Origin: Vandiemenella viatica
Lineage: Eukaryota > Arthropoda > Insecta > Orthoptera > Morabidae
Assembly (NCBI GenBank): GCA_031002005.1
Contig: JARYHS010006964.1
Coordinates: 4,774,001-4,838,000 of the forward strand
DNA length: 64,000 bases
Direction of reading: 5' to 3'
Each line of letters opens with the position of its first letter. The first letter of the stretch is position 1. Of the stretch, positions 23,165 to 35,419 are shown in pieces. Below the pieces are notes generated by a model. It was not told the DNA's origin and did not search any database. It saw nothing but the letters and a program-made list of their open reading frames with translations. The position numbers and the translations under genes were made by a program.

Positions 23165-23342
23165 CATGGAGTTCTTTTTCTGGCATGAAATAGCGTATTG
23201 CTTGTGCTGTGGTGTTAGAAAACAATTGTAATGCCAAAAATACCCTCTGGCACTCTCTTCCTTTAACTGACAAATGAAACTGTGTAAGCTTGGGGCACAC
23301 TTTCATTTCACCATTATTTAAATCAATTAATTTTTTATCCAT
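23165..23342 (-). pseudogene. P-element/THAP9-type transposase, upstream part
   Basis: The minus frame from 23,342 begins MDKKLIDLNNGEMKVCPKLT and continues FLALQLFSNTTAQAIRYFMP before it runs into the element A LTR. The MKV....A.Q.FS..TA.A.R pattern matches the block just upstream of the element A junction in P/THAP9 transposases, so this and 15,530-16,303 are halves of one gene split by a 6.9-kb insertion. The ATG may be internal; upstream exons were not recognised to the right. Confidence 0.75.
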
Positions 23343-23434
23343 CTTTTGTCATAAAATGTTGCGAACAAACGTTTGCTGTTATTGTACTGAATTCGTCGGT
23401 ACGATAGCATTTTTGAATCAATATTTAATTTAAG

Positions 23435-23800
23435 TTAAATTAATTGCAATGGAGCACACGCTCCGGTGGCAATTTCCATACACACCCAACTTCCCCCTAT
23501 CCTGCACCCTCTACAAATTTTAACTTTAAATTCTTTTAACGTTTTCGGTAAGTTATTCATCATTCCCCTTGGTAACTCATTCCAATCCCTGACACCCATA
23601 CCTAGAAAAGAAAATCTTCCCACACCCTTGTGCCTGAAAATTTTTCGTGAGATGTAGGTCCTTTGGAAAGGAATGATAAGTGATACCTGTACCTTTTGTT
23701 TTTCTGCTGTAAGTTGTACAGCCAGCGACAGCACATCCAAGCTTGTTCATACAATTTACAGCAAGTTACAAAGAAAATCACGATCACAATACACCTAGTG
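23435..23800 (-). pseudogene. LINE RT C-terminus and 3' end (family L1x, copy 1)
   Basis: The minus frame contains GVGRFSFLGMGVRDWNELPR and PKTLKEFKVKI, the standard last block of jockey/CR1-like LINE polymerases (F..R....WN.LP......F...). The 3' end (reverse of TTGCAATGGAGCACACGC) recurs at 30,855 and 31,740, so three copies of one family lie in this window. The palm domain is absent. Confidence 0.8.
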
Positions 23801-24259
23801 CCCGTATACTTAAATGCTCCTGCAACGCACAGTGCTCCTATGGTGACGTCATGGGCAAAGCAAGAAATTAGAGCTTGGTATGCTCATGCCAATCGCCCTC
23901 CCCCCCTTTTCCATAACCCCTGGTACACACTGAAAGCTACCGGTCGCCTCTATAATATGGCGGCAGACGTATCGTTCAATTTGCGAAGGAACATTAGTGC
24001 CGTTGCTCCTTCTAGTGTATAATGTTCAAACTTATTTGGTTTCAGCTGTCGCAGTCGCCTAGAACTGATATGCTTTGGTTTCCTTTATTGAATTTGGTGG
24101 CTTGTGCGAATGTTCTTCTAAACCTGGGAAAAATAGTAATAAAGTTTGTAGAAAATTTCCTTTTCTGTTCACAGAAGGGTAGTTTTTTTGGAGTTTTATT
24201 TTGCCGCGATGTACTCACTCTAAATAAATTATGATGTCCTTTACCGTCCCAGCAGCATT
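23801..24259. other. no gene seen
   Basis: Unique-looking sequence with a TGACGTCA palindrome at 23,844-23,851 and a short GC-richer patch near 23,880-23,970. Open frames on either strand (70-108 codons) have no recognisable content. Confidence 0.5.
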
Positions 24260-24660
24260 TCATACTTAAATGAAATAGTTCAGATCATTGATAACAAGAT
24301 TCAATATTTGGCTAGCACAGTGCAAAAATAGGGCTCTAGGATACATAATTTTCTGAACACCACATACATGTCTAGCCTTTGCAGCACAGCCGTTGTATCC
24401 TCAACCAACAAGTTTAATTAAATCAAAATTACTACATTGTACGAAGTGAGTATTAATTTCTGAAATAGCTTTCGTGTTCAACACTTGTAGTGGCACACAT
24501 CCCTGGAATTCTTTTTAAAAAATATTGGGTTTTTACTATCTTTATCACAATATAGTTAGAAGACACAGATCGCTAATTGCTCTGTACCATTAATACCGGC
24601 AGTCCCATCAGCGAACACTGAAAATTCTGAAGCATACATAGTTCACCTCCCTAGTTTGAT
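24260..24660 (-). pseudogene. hAT-type transposase fragment (DUF4371)
   Basis: In broken minus frames I read FADGTAGINGTEQLAICV, FVQCSNFDLIKLVG and YPRALFLHCASQILNLVIN. These are consecutive landmarks of DUF4371 hAT transposases (ADGT.D....EQ, then ALF.HC....LNLV). Frameshifts and stops occur between each block. It belongs to the same broad family as 630-1150 but is not an obvious duplicate. Confidence 0.7.
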
Positions 24661-25150
24661 GCTATATGTACTAGGACTTTGCCCCCCAGTAGTGGGGGTA
24701 GGAAAGAGCTGGAACATATCCCGTTATGTGACGTCATAGGGCAGGTGGTGAGGGGAACTCCCTCCCCTCCCCTCCAATGGCGGCTTGGTGGGCTTTTGAA
24801 TCAGCCAATCAGACTATATGGGGCGTGGCTAGATGACAGCACAAACCTCAATTTGCACATGCGTAGCCGCGCTAGTTGCTTGACAGGCCGCCCAGATGGC
24901 AGCATCTCCCTAGGGCTTAACTTCTTTGTGCGCAGACATTCCACTTCACCAGGAGAGTGAAAGCTAGCGGGGGAATTCCGCCGCCTGAGGCGTGTTTACA
25001 CAGGTGTCGACTTGCACGTACTTGCTCGACCGCCGAGACCCTGTTGCGATATGCGCGATAACTTGCATAACTGTAGCTAGAGGTCAGCACACGGCAGAGC
25101 GTAGTAGGCATTTGTCGCTAGATGGCGCGAGTGTACCAATATGCATGAAA
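24661..25150 (+). promoter_or_regulatory. GC-rich promoter-like island
   Basis: The composition is much richer in G, C and CpG than its surroundings. Within 100 bp it has TGACGTCA (24,729-24,736, a CRE), AGCCAATCAG (CCAAT box near 24,804) and GGGGCGTGG (GC box near 24,820). I see no clear downstream gene: the plus-strand frames at 24,679-24,960 and 24,992-25,345 are unrecognised. It could be a host promoter or the promoter of a lost element. Confidence 0.3.
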
Positions 25151-26380
25151 TATTTCAGTACCCCTGTTGATGTTTGTGTGAGCGGCTATTGTTTGCACGG
25201 GAGTCCGACAGCAGTGAAGGTTATGAAATGGCTCCATTACAGAGCGAAACAGCTTTGCTGGTGTATATTTGCCAAGGGAAGCACATTATTCATCCACCAT
25301 TATGAAAGCATAACTGGGTGTCTGGCTGGTGGACAAAGAAAGTAGGGCGTACCACACAGCGTTCGTGTGATTGCAGAATTTCGTACAGAGTCTCAGGCTT
25401 GCTGTGAATTTCGTGTGTATTTGTTCAGGTGTCCTGCTATCGATAAGGAATGCGGGTTGCGCCATATACCCATTGCACTGTGAAACCGACCCAGCAGGAT
25501 ACATAGAAATATTTCAGCATTCACTTCGGTTCAAGAAGAAATTATTACGAGATGTGAATTAATTATTATATGTACAAATCTAAGAATCACTTATGGTAGT
25601 CTAATTCCTTAAAATCGATTTTTTTTTTTCATTCTGGGTGAACAGAAAAACTGCTAGAGTCTTTGTATTTAATTAAAAAATAAGATATAGACCATGTAAA
25701 AACGCAACGTTTACGTTTAAACCGTGATAATGAACCATGGAATGTCCTGGCAGAGCTCACATTCACATCTATACAATGCAGTTCTGATATTCGAAACTGG
25801 CAGAGGGTGCTTTGCACAAAAAATAACTCTATGCGAATAACAAGAGGAAATAAGCGTCAGTACGGTGGGATTCCAATATAATTAATCGTTAACCGCGTTA
25901 ATGATAACTAGCGAATTTCTCTAACACTGCCATTATTTTAATTTATTAAATTATGTGCAATGAAACAAAGCGAGAGTCCAACTAATGTTTTAAACTCAAA
26001 TAAGTGATTTCCTAATATATGAGTCTACAACCTCGATGAACTTTGTGTATTTCTATCCTATTGCTAAGGCATTAACTTCCCTACCCATTTTATCTGAAAT
26101 ATGAATACTAAATTAGATTCACATGAATATCATTTATACAAAGTTGCAGATGTGAAATCCAGTTTCTTTCCCTACAGACATTTCTGAAGTGAATACATGT
26201 TAATCCCTCCACTGATGTCAAACCAATCAGCCTGTAATTTTGTCAAGCCTATTTCTCAACCCTGTCTTTGGACAAGAGCCCACATGTGACGTAGTTAATA
26301 AAGCCTTTCCTACACCAAGGCTAGAAAAATCAAAGTTTCCAATTTGACCATGGCAAAACTCATAGAATGGAACGAGGGAA
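25151..26380. other. no gene recognised; short LINE 3' UTR-like piece
   Basis: At 25,765-25,830 lies ACATCTATACAATGCAG and GGCAGAGGGTGCTTTGCAC, a motif also found near 31,875 and common in insect non-LTR 3' UTRs as I recall. The remainder is AT-rich without recognisable coding. Confidence 0.5.
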
Positions 26381-27755
26381 GAAAGAATTCATATAAGCAT
26401 CAATACGACACCTTATTTCTCTAATCTCATCTCTGCTGTCATTGGTATAAAATATTTCAGCACACTCGTAATTTTTTCGAGCAAGCTCAAACGTATCGTC
26501 TGTCTACCCAGACCAATCTATGTATCAATTCTGTTATGCTTTCGTTAGCAATCACAAGTTGAGGGTCCTTATTGTACTTTGTCTAAAAATTCAATCAATC
26601 CCTTGCGACACAACACAACAGCAATCCAGATTAATGTGAGTTTTGTGTTCTGTCTCCTTTGTTCATAGACCTCTCCTGCTTTCAATCAATCAATTTATTG
26701 TCTTGCACTTTATGAAATTCCATAAACCCGTCATCCTTCCTAAGTATAAAGTTTTCATCAGTAAATCACTAGAAACAAAGAGATATACGCTGTGGCATGT
26801 ACTTACCTACCTTTAACTATATTTTACAGCACAGCACGTATGTTCCAGAAACGAAACACCGTCTGTTAATCTTACTAATTTCACCCCTGAGGAATCGGAG
26901 TACATCAGCCCTGTGTTATAAAAATCGAGTCAGTGTAAGGCCGTGCTAAGCACAGAACATGCCTGAGACCATCGCCTGTGGCCAAGGTGGAGATATAGAA
27001 AATTTACTCACTCCCTTATGGAAGAAATCCAGTGCCGGATCCTACTGATAGTCTTTTAAGCACTATTCCTAATTCTTTCACCAAGATCTATCCCTACCCT
27101 CCTCACCAACATACGCCCAGCACTTCCTCAAACCTTCTTCTGTTTCCCAATGATTCCCAATCCAACCCCTGATCAGTTACTGACAGGGTTACCTTTTGTT
27201 CGTGCGTTAAAGTAAACCAAAAATCTCAAAGTCTTCTCCTAATCAGTAGCCAGGTACCAAAATGTTCACTTGCAGTTTTCCAGGAAAATTCTCCCTTTTT
27301 CCAGGAAATTATTTTTCAACCAATCAGGACCCAGGAGAGTTCTCCATTCGGTTTAAATGTTCCCATCTGACGCCAAACTTCGGGTTCAGGACCAAGTGTG
27401 ACATTTGTTTGTAATTGCACGCTATGTTTAACTAACCACGATAAAGTTACCATAATGCTCTTAGCTGACTGATAGTTTCATAGTCATCAAACAGACATCA
27501 TAACCCACATTTTCATAGAAGATCCCCACTCATCGACAATTATCCAAAATGTCACCATAGGTGCAGACATTAGTTCTATTACGCCTAAGATAGCGCTCAC
27601 ACTTGAACTGTCGTAAATTGTTAGGTCAGAGAGGGTGTTTGGATATTTTATCCACTCAGACCACATCACCTAAAATCTAGTGCCAGATTGTGGTCATGGC
27701 CAACTTAGACTCCATAAACCACTTAGAATTATTCCACCAATATCCATTCTAACAG
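26381..27755. other. no gene recognised
   Basis: AT-rich. The part at 26,460-26,560 is weakly similar to 32,080-32,170 (GTCTGTCTACCCAGACC against GTCTGCCAGAGAAACCC), so it may be another LINE 3' UTR remnant. A 60-residue frame at 27,487-27,669 has no recognisable content. Confidence 0.45.
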
Positions 27756-27759
27756 CATT

Positions 27760-28010
27760 ATACGTCACATACAACCCCGACACTCTTCCTGTGTTCCAGT
27801 GACATCCAGCCCAGCTCCTTTATTATGTCACTTATTGAATATTTTCCACTAATAAATCTGGCTGCCATCCTTTGCACCTTGCATTTGATGTACAAAACAT
27901 GTGGACTCCATACTATACCACTATATAAAAACAATGGTCTGACTGTGGGTTTGTACCCAAGTCCTTCGCTTCTCTAGTACACCCCCTCATCACCCTCTCT
28001 GTTAAATGAT
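27760..28010 (-). pseudogene. LINE RT C-terminal fragment (CR1/jockey-like)
   Basis: One minus frame reads TVRPLFLYSGIVWSPHV, VQRMAARFISGKYSISD and KELGWMSLEHRKS. The family pattern is VRP.LEY.S.VW.PH......EKVQR.AARF.......SV..ML.ELGW.SLE.RR, so the assignment is firm. The fragment is about 80 residues; the flanks are out of frame and the catalytic part is missing. Confidence 0.8.
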
Positions 28011-28079
28011 TTTTATCCCGATGGAATGCCCTGAAGCAATGGTTAGAAGCACACATTGATTGTGAGCATAATTCTGTAA

Positions 28080-29650
28080 CCATATATTTTAGACTCAAAT
28101 CCACAGAGGGATGTCACACGCACATTTCCATACCTACAGCGAGCTCGAAACAACAACCAGCACCAAGATAGAACTCCCACAGAGGAAGAAGACACGCACA
28201 CACGCACACGCACACACTTGTACATGCATATAGCGAGGTCGACAGAACTAACAGCAAGCATCATGGAAACGATGAAGTGGGGCAGAATTGTCGTTACCAC
28301 TGATTAACTGGACAGAACTATCGTTACAAAAATCATCAGACAGACGAGTTAAAGTCAGGTATCACCATACTTACGCTTACATCCACAAAGAGAGACGCAG
28401 ATACACATGTCCAAGTCTATAGAGAGTTCAGCACAACTACCGGCAACAATCATGGAAACGAAAAAGTGGTGTAGTACTCTCGTGCCTCATGACTGGCTGA
28501 AAAACAGAACTCTCCTTACATATCATCATCCTGGCGAGGTAGAGGGTGTGCAAAAGATGGAATGTTTTCACCATACACCTAAGTGTTTATATCATAAATA
28601 GTGTTCATCACACCCAATTGAATACGTTTACCATCAATACCTCTCTCCCACACTGCAAACCTTTCTGCCATTCATTAAGAGTGCCTCAGGTACCATGAGT
28701 TGCAATAGACATTTGACTATCAGCAGATACCAGAACCCCTCATATTCATACTAGGTCTCACCCACAAATCCATACGTCTCCACACACAAGCTCAAATGAA
28801 CAGGAACAGCAAATCATATATCCAGACAGAAGAGTTTAAGTAACAGACACTCACATTTCCATGCCTACAGCGAGATAGACACAACAACCAGCCCAATCAT
28901 GGCGACGAAAAAGTGGGGTATAACCCCCATGGCTCATAACTAACCAAACAATCATCAGTAACATATGTTCCAGGTACCATACTCTTCGCATCAATATCAT
29001 CTCATTTATCTCACGCTACAGACCTCATAACCATTCAGTATCATGTGTGCTAGGTACAAAACTGTTCACACCAGCACCACCACGTCTATCCCTCACCTAA
29101 GGCTTTTCTGCCATTCAGTAACATTTGCCCCAGGTACCACGAGTAGCAGTAGACATCTGGTCATCAGACAGATATCATAACTCCCATATTCATATTAAAT
29201 CTTACCCACAAATTCATACGTCACCTCACACAAGCAAGGTATCACCACATTTACGCAAAAAACACAGAGAGACGCATAGACACGTACATTTCTATGTCTA
29301 CAGCGATCTCGACTCAACAACTAGCCTAATCATGGTAATGAAAAAGTGAAACAGAACACCCATAACTGGCCAAAAATCATAGAACGACACACTCACACTC
29401 ATATGTCAATGCATTCACACAGTTCCATACTTCACCACACACATGCACATAACTGGAGGAAAGAGACTGAACACGTTAGATCCAAACTGAATAGTTACAG
29501 GATGTGTGAAGTTTGAGATCATAGCCACGTCTCTCGCACACCGCAACCCTTTTTGTCATTTAGTAATATGTGACCCAGGTACCTTGAGATACAATAGACA
29601 CTTGTCTATCAGACAGATATCATAACCTCCATATTCAAACTACTCATGAA
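28080..29650. repeat. irregular degenerate tandem repeat, ~440-bp period
   Basis: A composite unit containing CCAGGTACC, GACAGATATCATAAC, ACCCACAAATTCATACG, a CTACAGCGA..TCGAC box and ATCATGG.AACGAAAAAGTG recurs. The CCAGGTACC boxes near 28,688, 29,132 and 29,575 are about 443 bp apart; the CATGGAAACGA boxes occur at 28,263, 28,451, 28,900 and 29,330. Units are divergent and differently truncated. No coding. Confidence 0.7.
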
Positions 29651-29689
29651 ATTACTAACAATAATAGACATATTCCTTGACCTTTATGC

Positions 29690-30378
29690 TATGAGAAAAA
29701 CATTCTGGTACAAACTGCATTTAAACCTAACCACAATATATATTATATTCTGCTACAGAAACAAACTTTGCAGACACACTCATAACTTTGCATCGCGAAC
29801 TACATTTCGTATAACGACATTGTTTCCTTCATCACGATTCCTATTTCGCAAAGCACAATTTATCACAATCAATTTCATCCCACACTTTCAGTAGAAACTG
29901 CAAACGTAACGAAAGAATGCACAATTCAATCACGATGTAAACATGACCCACTTAAATTAGACTTTACAAAATATAAAGTAATGGTAGTCTATGATGTGCA
30001 AAATAGTAAGATATACCGATTGGCTGCACTACACCAACAAATATTTGAAAACGAAGTCATCCGTTTGAGAGTTATGGTAGTAGCTAGTGTGACTGAAAAC
30101 TATTGAATATTTCAATAACAATAATTACAATGCAACTTACAAATGAAATGGTATTCGAGGTTTTTTCCTATCTGTCCTATTTGTGCCCCCGTATGCAACA
30201 CAAGCTGGCATTGTAAAAAACTTAGAACTATTACAAAATCAAATTTTTACTACTTGGAACACAATGTGAAAATGCAATGATTTGAGCTCGGTCCGGTATA
30301 ACTACCGCGCATGCGCAGTAGGAGCCCGGCGTCACAGATTTAACGTCATTTCTCCTCCATATATTTTCTTCCTCCATG
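29690..30378 (-). mobile_element. P-like non-autonomous transposon, copy 4 (partial)
   Basis: The right end TATATTTTCTTCCTCCATG (reverse: CATGGAGGAAGAAAATATA) matches the terminal repeat of copies 2 and 3, followed by ATTCCACC. Interior sequence such as CATTCTGGTACAAACTGCAT and GCATGCGCAGTA aligns with copy 2 in reverse. I could not find the other end; the tandem repeat at 28,080-29,650 lies where it would be expected. Confidence 0.75.
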
Positions 30379-30850
30379 ATTCCACCTGTATTGTTTCTGT
30401 CTTTTGTGTTTTCTATGATGTTAATGTTCTTACTTGACATAAAATTTGGGGGCAAGCAAATTTGAAAGGGGGGATATCTCAGGTAACAATGTTATCTGAC
30501 TATTCATCAATGTTTTGTAATTATAATCTTTGTAGGTATATGTACTTTGGGGTCTCGTGATCAGAGAGTGTAGTTTTATGGCAGAGAGAAGTAAGATAAA
30601 GGAAAGAAAATACTGTCTGTTGTGGTACAAAATGTCTAATCAATGAATGTATCAAAAATCAAGTACTGAAATATATAAATAAACAGTTTTATTGAATCTT
30701 TAGTTTATTAATACACAAAAATCTTATAGTACCTATTACATCCAGTGTGCGCGGCCATGTATGACCTAATTAAAACAATTCCATTCCAATACTGCACCGT
30801 TAGTTGTTTTTTGGTTATTTTGTTTAATTCACAAATTTTAGTATTTAATT
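30379..30850. other. no gene seen
   Basis: AT-rich spacer. The two small open frames on the minus strand are without recognisable content. Confidence 0.5.
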
Positions 30851-30854
30851 TAAT

Positions 30855-31620
30855 TTAATAGCAATGGAACACACGCTCCGGTGGTAATTTTCCTACACAC
30901 CTATCTTCCCCCTATCCTGCACCCACTTGCATTTGCCCTCTACAAATTTTAACTTTAAATTCTTTTCGGTAACTTATTATCATTTCCCTTGTTAACTCAT
31001 TCTAATCCATCACACCCTTACCTAAAAAAGAGAATCTTCCCACACCCTTGTGCCTGAAATCGAGTGCCACCTTGTGTTCATGGTGATCTTTTCCCTTCCA
31101 TGCATTACTTTTCATACCTACTCCAATATCTTATATCCTTTCGTTTTTTTATTTGTGTATCTAATAAGCTGACTCTTCATTGTATTTATCTTCATCCCAT
31201 GTTTACCAACCCAACTAGAAATCCTGTCCATATCACCTTGCAACTGTTACAGTCCTCAATCGTTTTTATCATTTTATATAGCATTATGTTATCTACAAAC
31301 AATCTAATTTCAGATAGTAAAAAATCAACACAATTATTCACTAAAATAATGAATAGCAATGGTCCCAATATGCTACCCTGCGGCACTTCCATTTTACTGC
31401 CACTTCTTTTGATACCGCATTTCATACCCTAACTTTTTGTTTTCTATCTTTTAAAATTTCTTCTAGCCAGTAAAACACTTTCTCATCCACTCCAATAGTT
31501 TTTATCTTATTTACTGCCATTTTATGACTCACTCTGTCAAATGCCTTTGACAGATCTACTGCTACACAATCAATTTAGCTTCCCTTGTCCGTTTTATCTG
31601 AAACATCCTCACATTTAATT
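30855..31620 (-). pseudogene. LINE reverse transcriptase fragment (family L1x, copy 2)
   Basis: In order on the minus strand: AVDLSKAFDRVSHKM (RT motif A with catalytic D), then KMEVPQGSILGPLLFIILVN (motif B), then LFVDNIML in place of the F/Y-A-D-D catalytic box, then GKHGMKINTMKSQ. The chain then jumps to the C-terminal GTRVWEDSLF and 3' end seen in copy 1, so about 150 residues are deleted. Motif C is mutated (VDN for ADD) and stops occur. These enzymes prime reverse transcription at the nicked target; this copy cannot. Confidence 0.87.
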
Positions 31621-31734
31621 CCATTGATGCAATATTAGATGACTCTCATGACAGGACAATTATTTTTTTTATTTTAAAAACGTGTAATTAATGCATACAA
31701 ATCTTCAGCTACATATAATAATAATAATTGATAA

Positions 31735-31850
31735 AATTGCGATGGAGCGCCCACTCCGGTGGCAATCTCCCTACACCCCCTCCCTTTCCCTTCCTACCTA
31801 CTTTTGCCCTCTACTAATTTTTGCTTTAAATTCTTTCAGTGTTTTACTCT
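31735..31850 (-). repeat. LINE 3' end (family L1x, copy 3)
   Basis: GCGATGGAGCGCCCACTCCG and TGCCCTCTACTAATTTTTGC match the 3' ends of copies 1 and 2. Only about 110 bp remain. Confidence 0.75.
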
Positions 31851-31859
31851 GTAATTCAA

Positions 31860-32310
31860 AAAACTGCGCGTGGCACAGGGTGCTTTGCACCAATTATTAA
31901 TATCTATTCTGTGCATTCAATTCTCAGATAGAACAGGGGGAAAAAAAGAATTCATTGTAAAATCTTATCTCTCCTATCACTGCGAGCCGAAACGATAGGT
32001 GGTCTAAGTATTTGATCGCACTTGTAAATGAAAGTGGGTGTGCCCATGTTTACCAATAAGTTTTAACGAAACCTACGTCGTATGTCTGCCAGAGAAACCC
32101 AGTCCTATCCACCAATCATTTCTTAATGACTGCTGGATACAGTCACGAATTGAGCGGTTCTTCTAAGTACTTTCTATATACTATCAATCACCCCCTACGA
32201 AACGGATCGCAAACTGCACGAGAACGGAAGCACATGAATTTTTACGTCATCTCATTTCTTTGTGCGTTACAGTTTTTCGAAATTCGACCTGTGATTTGCA
32301 TCCTATGATT
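31860..32310 (+). repeat. LINE 3' UTR-like repeat
   Basis: GCGTGGCACAGGGTGCTTTG followed by CCAATTATTAAT and AACAGGGGGAAAAAAAG resembles the widespread insect 3' UTR type (TGGC.GAGGGT.C then a purine-rich stretch). Non-coding. It abuts element B. Confidence 0.5.
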
Positions 32311-32317
32311 AGCTCTA

Positions 32318-32737
32318 TGTAGGATAACACATTACTTAGAGAAACTATAAAGCAAGGATAATAACTCTATGAGAATTGCTTACTAGGGAGACAAAAAAGT
32401 AACAAGGTAGCTAAGAGTTAGGACGAGCGTGAGAAAAGTTCGGGTGTTCGTTTTGAACAATAAAAGTTACTGCAGCCAAGGACTTTTAGTAATCTTCGGA
32501 GTTTTTAGTACCGCATAATTTGTTAATAAATGGAATCAAGTCATAGAAGGTTTATTATTTATTTTCAATAGAAAATACTAAATGAATAAATGTAAAGTCT
32601 AAAGTTTTTAACAAGTCAAAAAAGGGGAAAAAAAGAAAAACAAACGAGAAATTTGTCCCTGGCGAACAAAAAACAAAAAAATACGAAGTCGGATAGTCCA
32701 ACAAGAAGTAAGAAAAAGAAGTATTTAAAATACAACA
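32318..32737 (+). repeat. element B 5' LTR
   Basis: 420 bp from TGTAGGATAACAC to TTTAAAATACAACA. It is followed at once by TGGTGATCATGCAGC, the presumed primer binding site (32,738 on). Confidence 0.9.
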
Positions 32738-33017
32738 TGGTGATCATGCAGCAGATCTGCAGTAAAAAATAAAAATAAAGATCATCTGAACACCGGGCGA
32801 CTAACCAAACCTCGTCGATAAAGAGCATTCGACAGAAACGGGATAACGAGTCTACCTCAGCGCCCTCTGATGGAAAATCTGCAACTACCCAGCATATACC
32901 ATTGCCCGACTACAAACAGCTGGTAACAGATGTAGTACCTTTGGCGGTTGCAACGGCCGGATTACTTGGTAAATTGTGTAAACAAAAAACGCATGTCATT
33001 TATGGTGATAGGTGATT

Positions 33018-33020
<3 letters not shown>

Positions 33021-33100
<80 letters not shown>
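33021..33100. repeat. (AT)n microsatellite, ~80 bp
   Basis: About 40 AT dinucleotides in the element B leader, at the place where element A has none. Likely length-variable. Confidence 0.97.
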
Positions 33101-33365
33101 TGCACTAAAGTGTTTTAGGACACGAGACAGTACTAAACCTTGATTCTATGAGTATTTTGTGATCATAATTCTTAAGAGTTTACTTATTTTCGGGACATTA
33201 CCTATCTTTCCTATTGGCAACTAATACCGCATGCTTTTAAGTGGTCCATCTTTACTCAATTTATAAGAGATCCACCATAAAGAATAACTTTATAAGAACT
33301 AATAATTTGGTTGATTCTGAATTTAAGTTTTATATCCCTTCTGCAACTTCTTTTGAACATTTAGT

Positions 33366-35419
33366 ATGCAGGAACCTAATGATTCTGGGGATGGGTCAGA
33401 GGATTTTTATGCATTCCCTGGAAATGCATCGTCACCGATAGCCTACATTGAGACACAGGTACCGAGTAACAATGACGGGCCAGAATCTGGCATGAACAAT
33501 GAACTATCTTCAGATATTTCTGAGTTGTAACTATTAATATTAGGCATTTTTGAACAAAATAAACAAACACAACCGAGTTGTTCAAAATAAATGAATTATT
33601 TGAAGAAAATAAACAAACACAATCCTAGTTTTCCAAAATAAATTAATTATCTGCACAAAATAGACGAGACTTAAAAGGTATGTCTGAACAACTTGAAACC
33701 TTCCAAAATCAGTTCGGTTTGCAATTTCAGAACGTTAGTTTTCAAATAGACAACTTTAGAAAGGAAGTAGAATCCAGAAAAATGTTTTGTGAGAAAAATA
33801 CAAACGAATTAGCAAACAAAATTGACATTATAAAAACAGACAGTGAGACCACTGACCTAGTCATCAAGGACTTAACACTACAAATGCAAATTTCAGAGGA
33901 TAAGATCAGTAGAGTAGAACAGGTTTACACAAAAATGGGAGATCAAGTGGAGAAAGTAGTAACAGACTGTAATAGAACAGGCATAATACATTTAATGTAA
34001 TTTTATTTAGTGTACTTTTATTTAATGTAACAGAACATACAGACATCGATAAGTTGGTAATGTATAAGCTCTCTGGAATAGAGACATTGTCACGAAGTAT
34101 CGCTGACAGGTCGTGGCGTGTTTATTGCATTGAAATGTTGGTCGGCAGACGAGTGATTTCTTCAGTATTAAGATGGAATAGTTTAGAATATTTACATTGA
34201 GAATATAAGTGAGCATTGAGGAGAACTGTGATCACTATTTCGTGAATGGTGAAAATACTGTATATGTGTTTAGGATAGTTAGTATTCCACGTATGTTTGT
34301 ACTGCACGAACTTTTCGGTTAAGTGTATTGTAATTATTCACTATTTTCCTATCTTTAAAAAAATACATGAACCTGCAATCTTGGGAGACATTAGTTTAAG
34401 TGTCTGGCAATTTGATTCTGATGCGAAGGATTTGGCGATGAAATAAAAAAAAAAAAAGTTGCAAATGTGAACTAGTTTCTTGTGTGCAACTGAAAATCTT
34501 GAAAGTCGTTATCCATACTAATGAAGCTAATAAGACTGGCGGCCGTATTCTAGTTTAATTTGTAATATTCATAACTCAGAAAGTAATTCAATCAGTTAAC
34601 TTCTTCTTCGATACTTTACTATACAGTACATTATCCAGACAATTAACATTTAAATAGCTTCAAGACCTCCACATGTTTAGTACACAACATCATGAAAGTT
34701 GTAAAGAGGTTGCAACACAAAAAACAACTATCACCTGCTGGATACAACACTATGGTTCAATAGAAGGTAAACTTAATAATGTGAAAACTGAAGTGAATAC
34801 CATCCAACAAACACTACAATTACGTGAATGAAACTACAGAAGCTCTGTCTTCAAACTCTTGTGGTAATTTGAATCAAATAACCATTACGTCTAGTGACAA
34901 AGCAGAATTATTAAATTCTGGGATATTGGGAAAATCCACCCTGTTAGACTCATAAAAGAGTTTTGAAGCTTATAGGACTTTTGAAAATTATAATAATACA
35001 GAAAAAATTAACTGTTTTTTTATCAGCATCTTAGGGGGAGAGCTCAGGTATGGGGAGAGCAACAAATTAAAAAGTGCAAAACCTATGATGACTTAAAAAA
35101 CAATTTTTTGAATCATTTCTGGTCTCAGGTGAGGTAGTACAATGAAGAAAGAGAACTATGCAATGGGAGACGATTTCAGGAAGGGCTAGACTTGTATTTA
35201 GACTTTTTTGCCGGTGAAGCAGTAGAGAATGATTTCTTTACTAATCCACTCCCTGAAGAAGAGATAGAAAGAGACATTGTGAGCAAGATGCCCGAAAATT
35301 TTAGTATACAGAATATTAAGACCATTGGAGAAGCTGAACAATTATTATGTAGGCTTGACAATGGATATTATAATAAAACTTGTAAGAATAAGGATCATAA
35401 AACCAATATTAATAAATAA
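33366..35419 (+). pseudogene. element B gag
   Basis: Starts MQEPNDSGDGSEDFYAFPGN. A coiled-coil segment follows at 33,680-34,000 (MSEQLETFQNQFGLQFQNVS). A roughly 650-bp unrelated stretch (about 34,000-34,670) then interrupts, after which coiled coil resumes. The Retrotrans_gag part at 35,030-35,419 reads KKCKTYDDLKNNFLNHFW, ERELCNGRRFQEGLDLY and SKMPENFSIQNIKTIGEAEQ. Three imperfect ~60-bp repeats (AAACAAACACAA) lie at 33,540-33,665. No CCHC knuckle found. The product would form the particle that packages element RNA. Stops and the insertion make it non-functional. Confidence 0.78.

Noticed and set aside
14965..24736. Three TGACGTCA palindromes around the P-type locus as a shared regulatory system
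   Set aside because: The same 8-mer occurs in satellite monomers (for example near 12,217 and 14,567), so its presence is not specific; only the 24.7-kb site with CCAAT and GC boxes was kept.
27731..27738. ATTCCACC as a possible target duplication for P-like copy 4
   Set aside because: It matches the 8 bp after the right end but is not followed by a CATGG-type terminal repeat; a chance 8-mer match over several kb is plausible.
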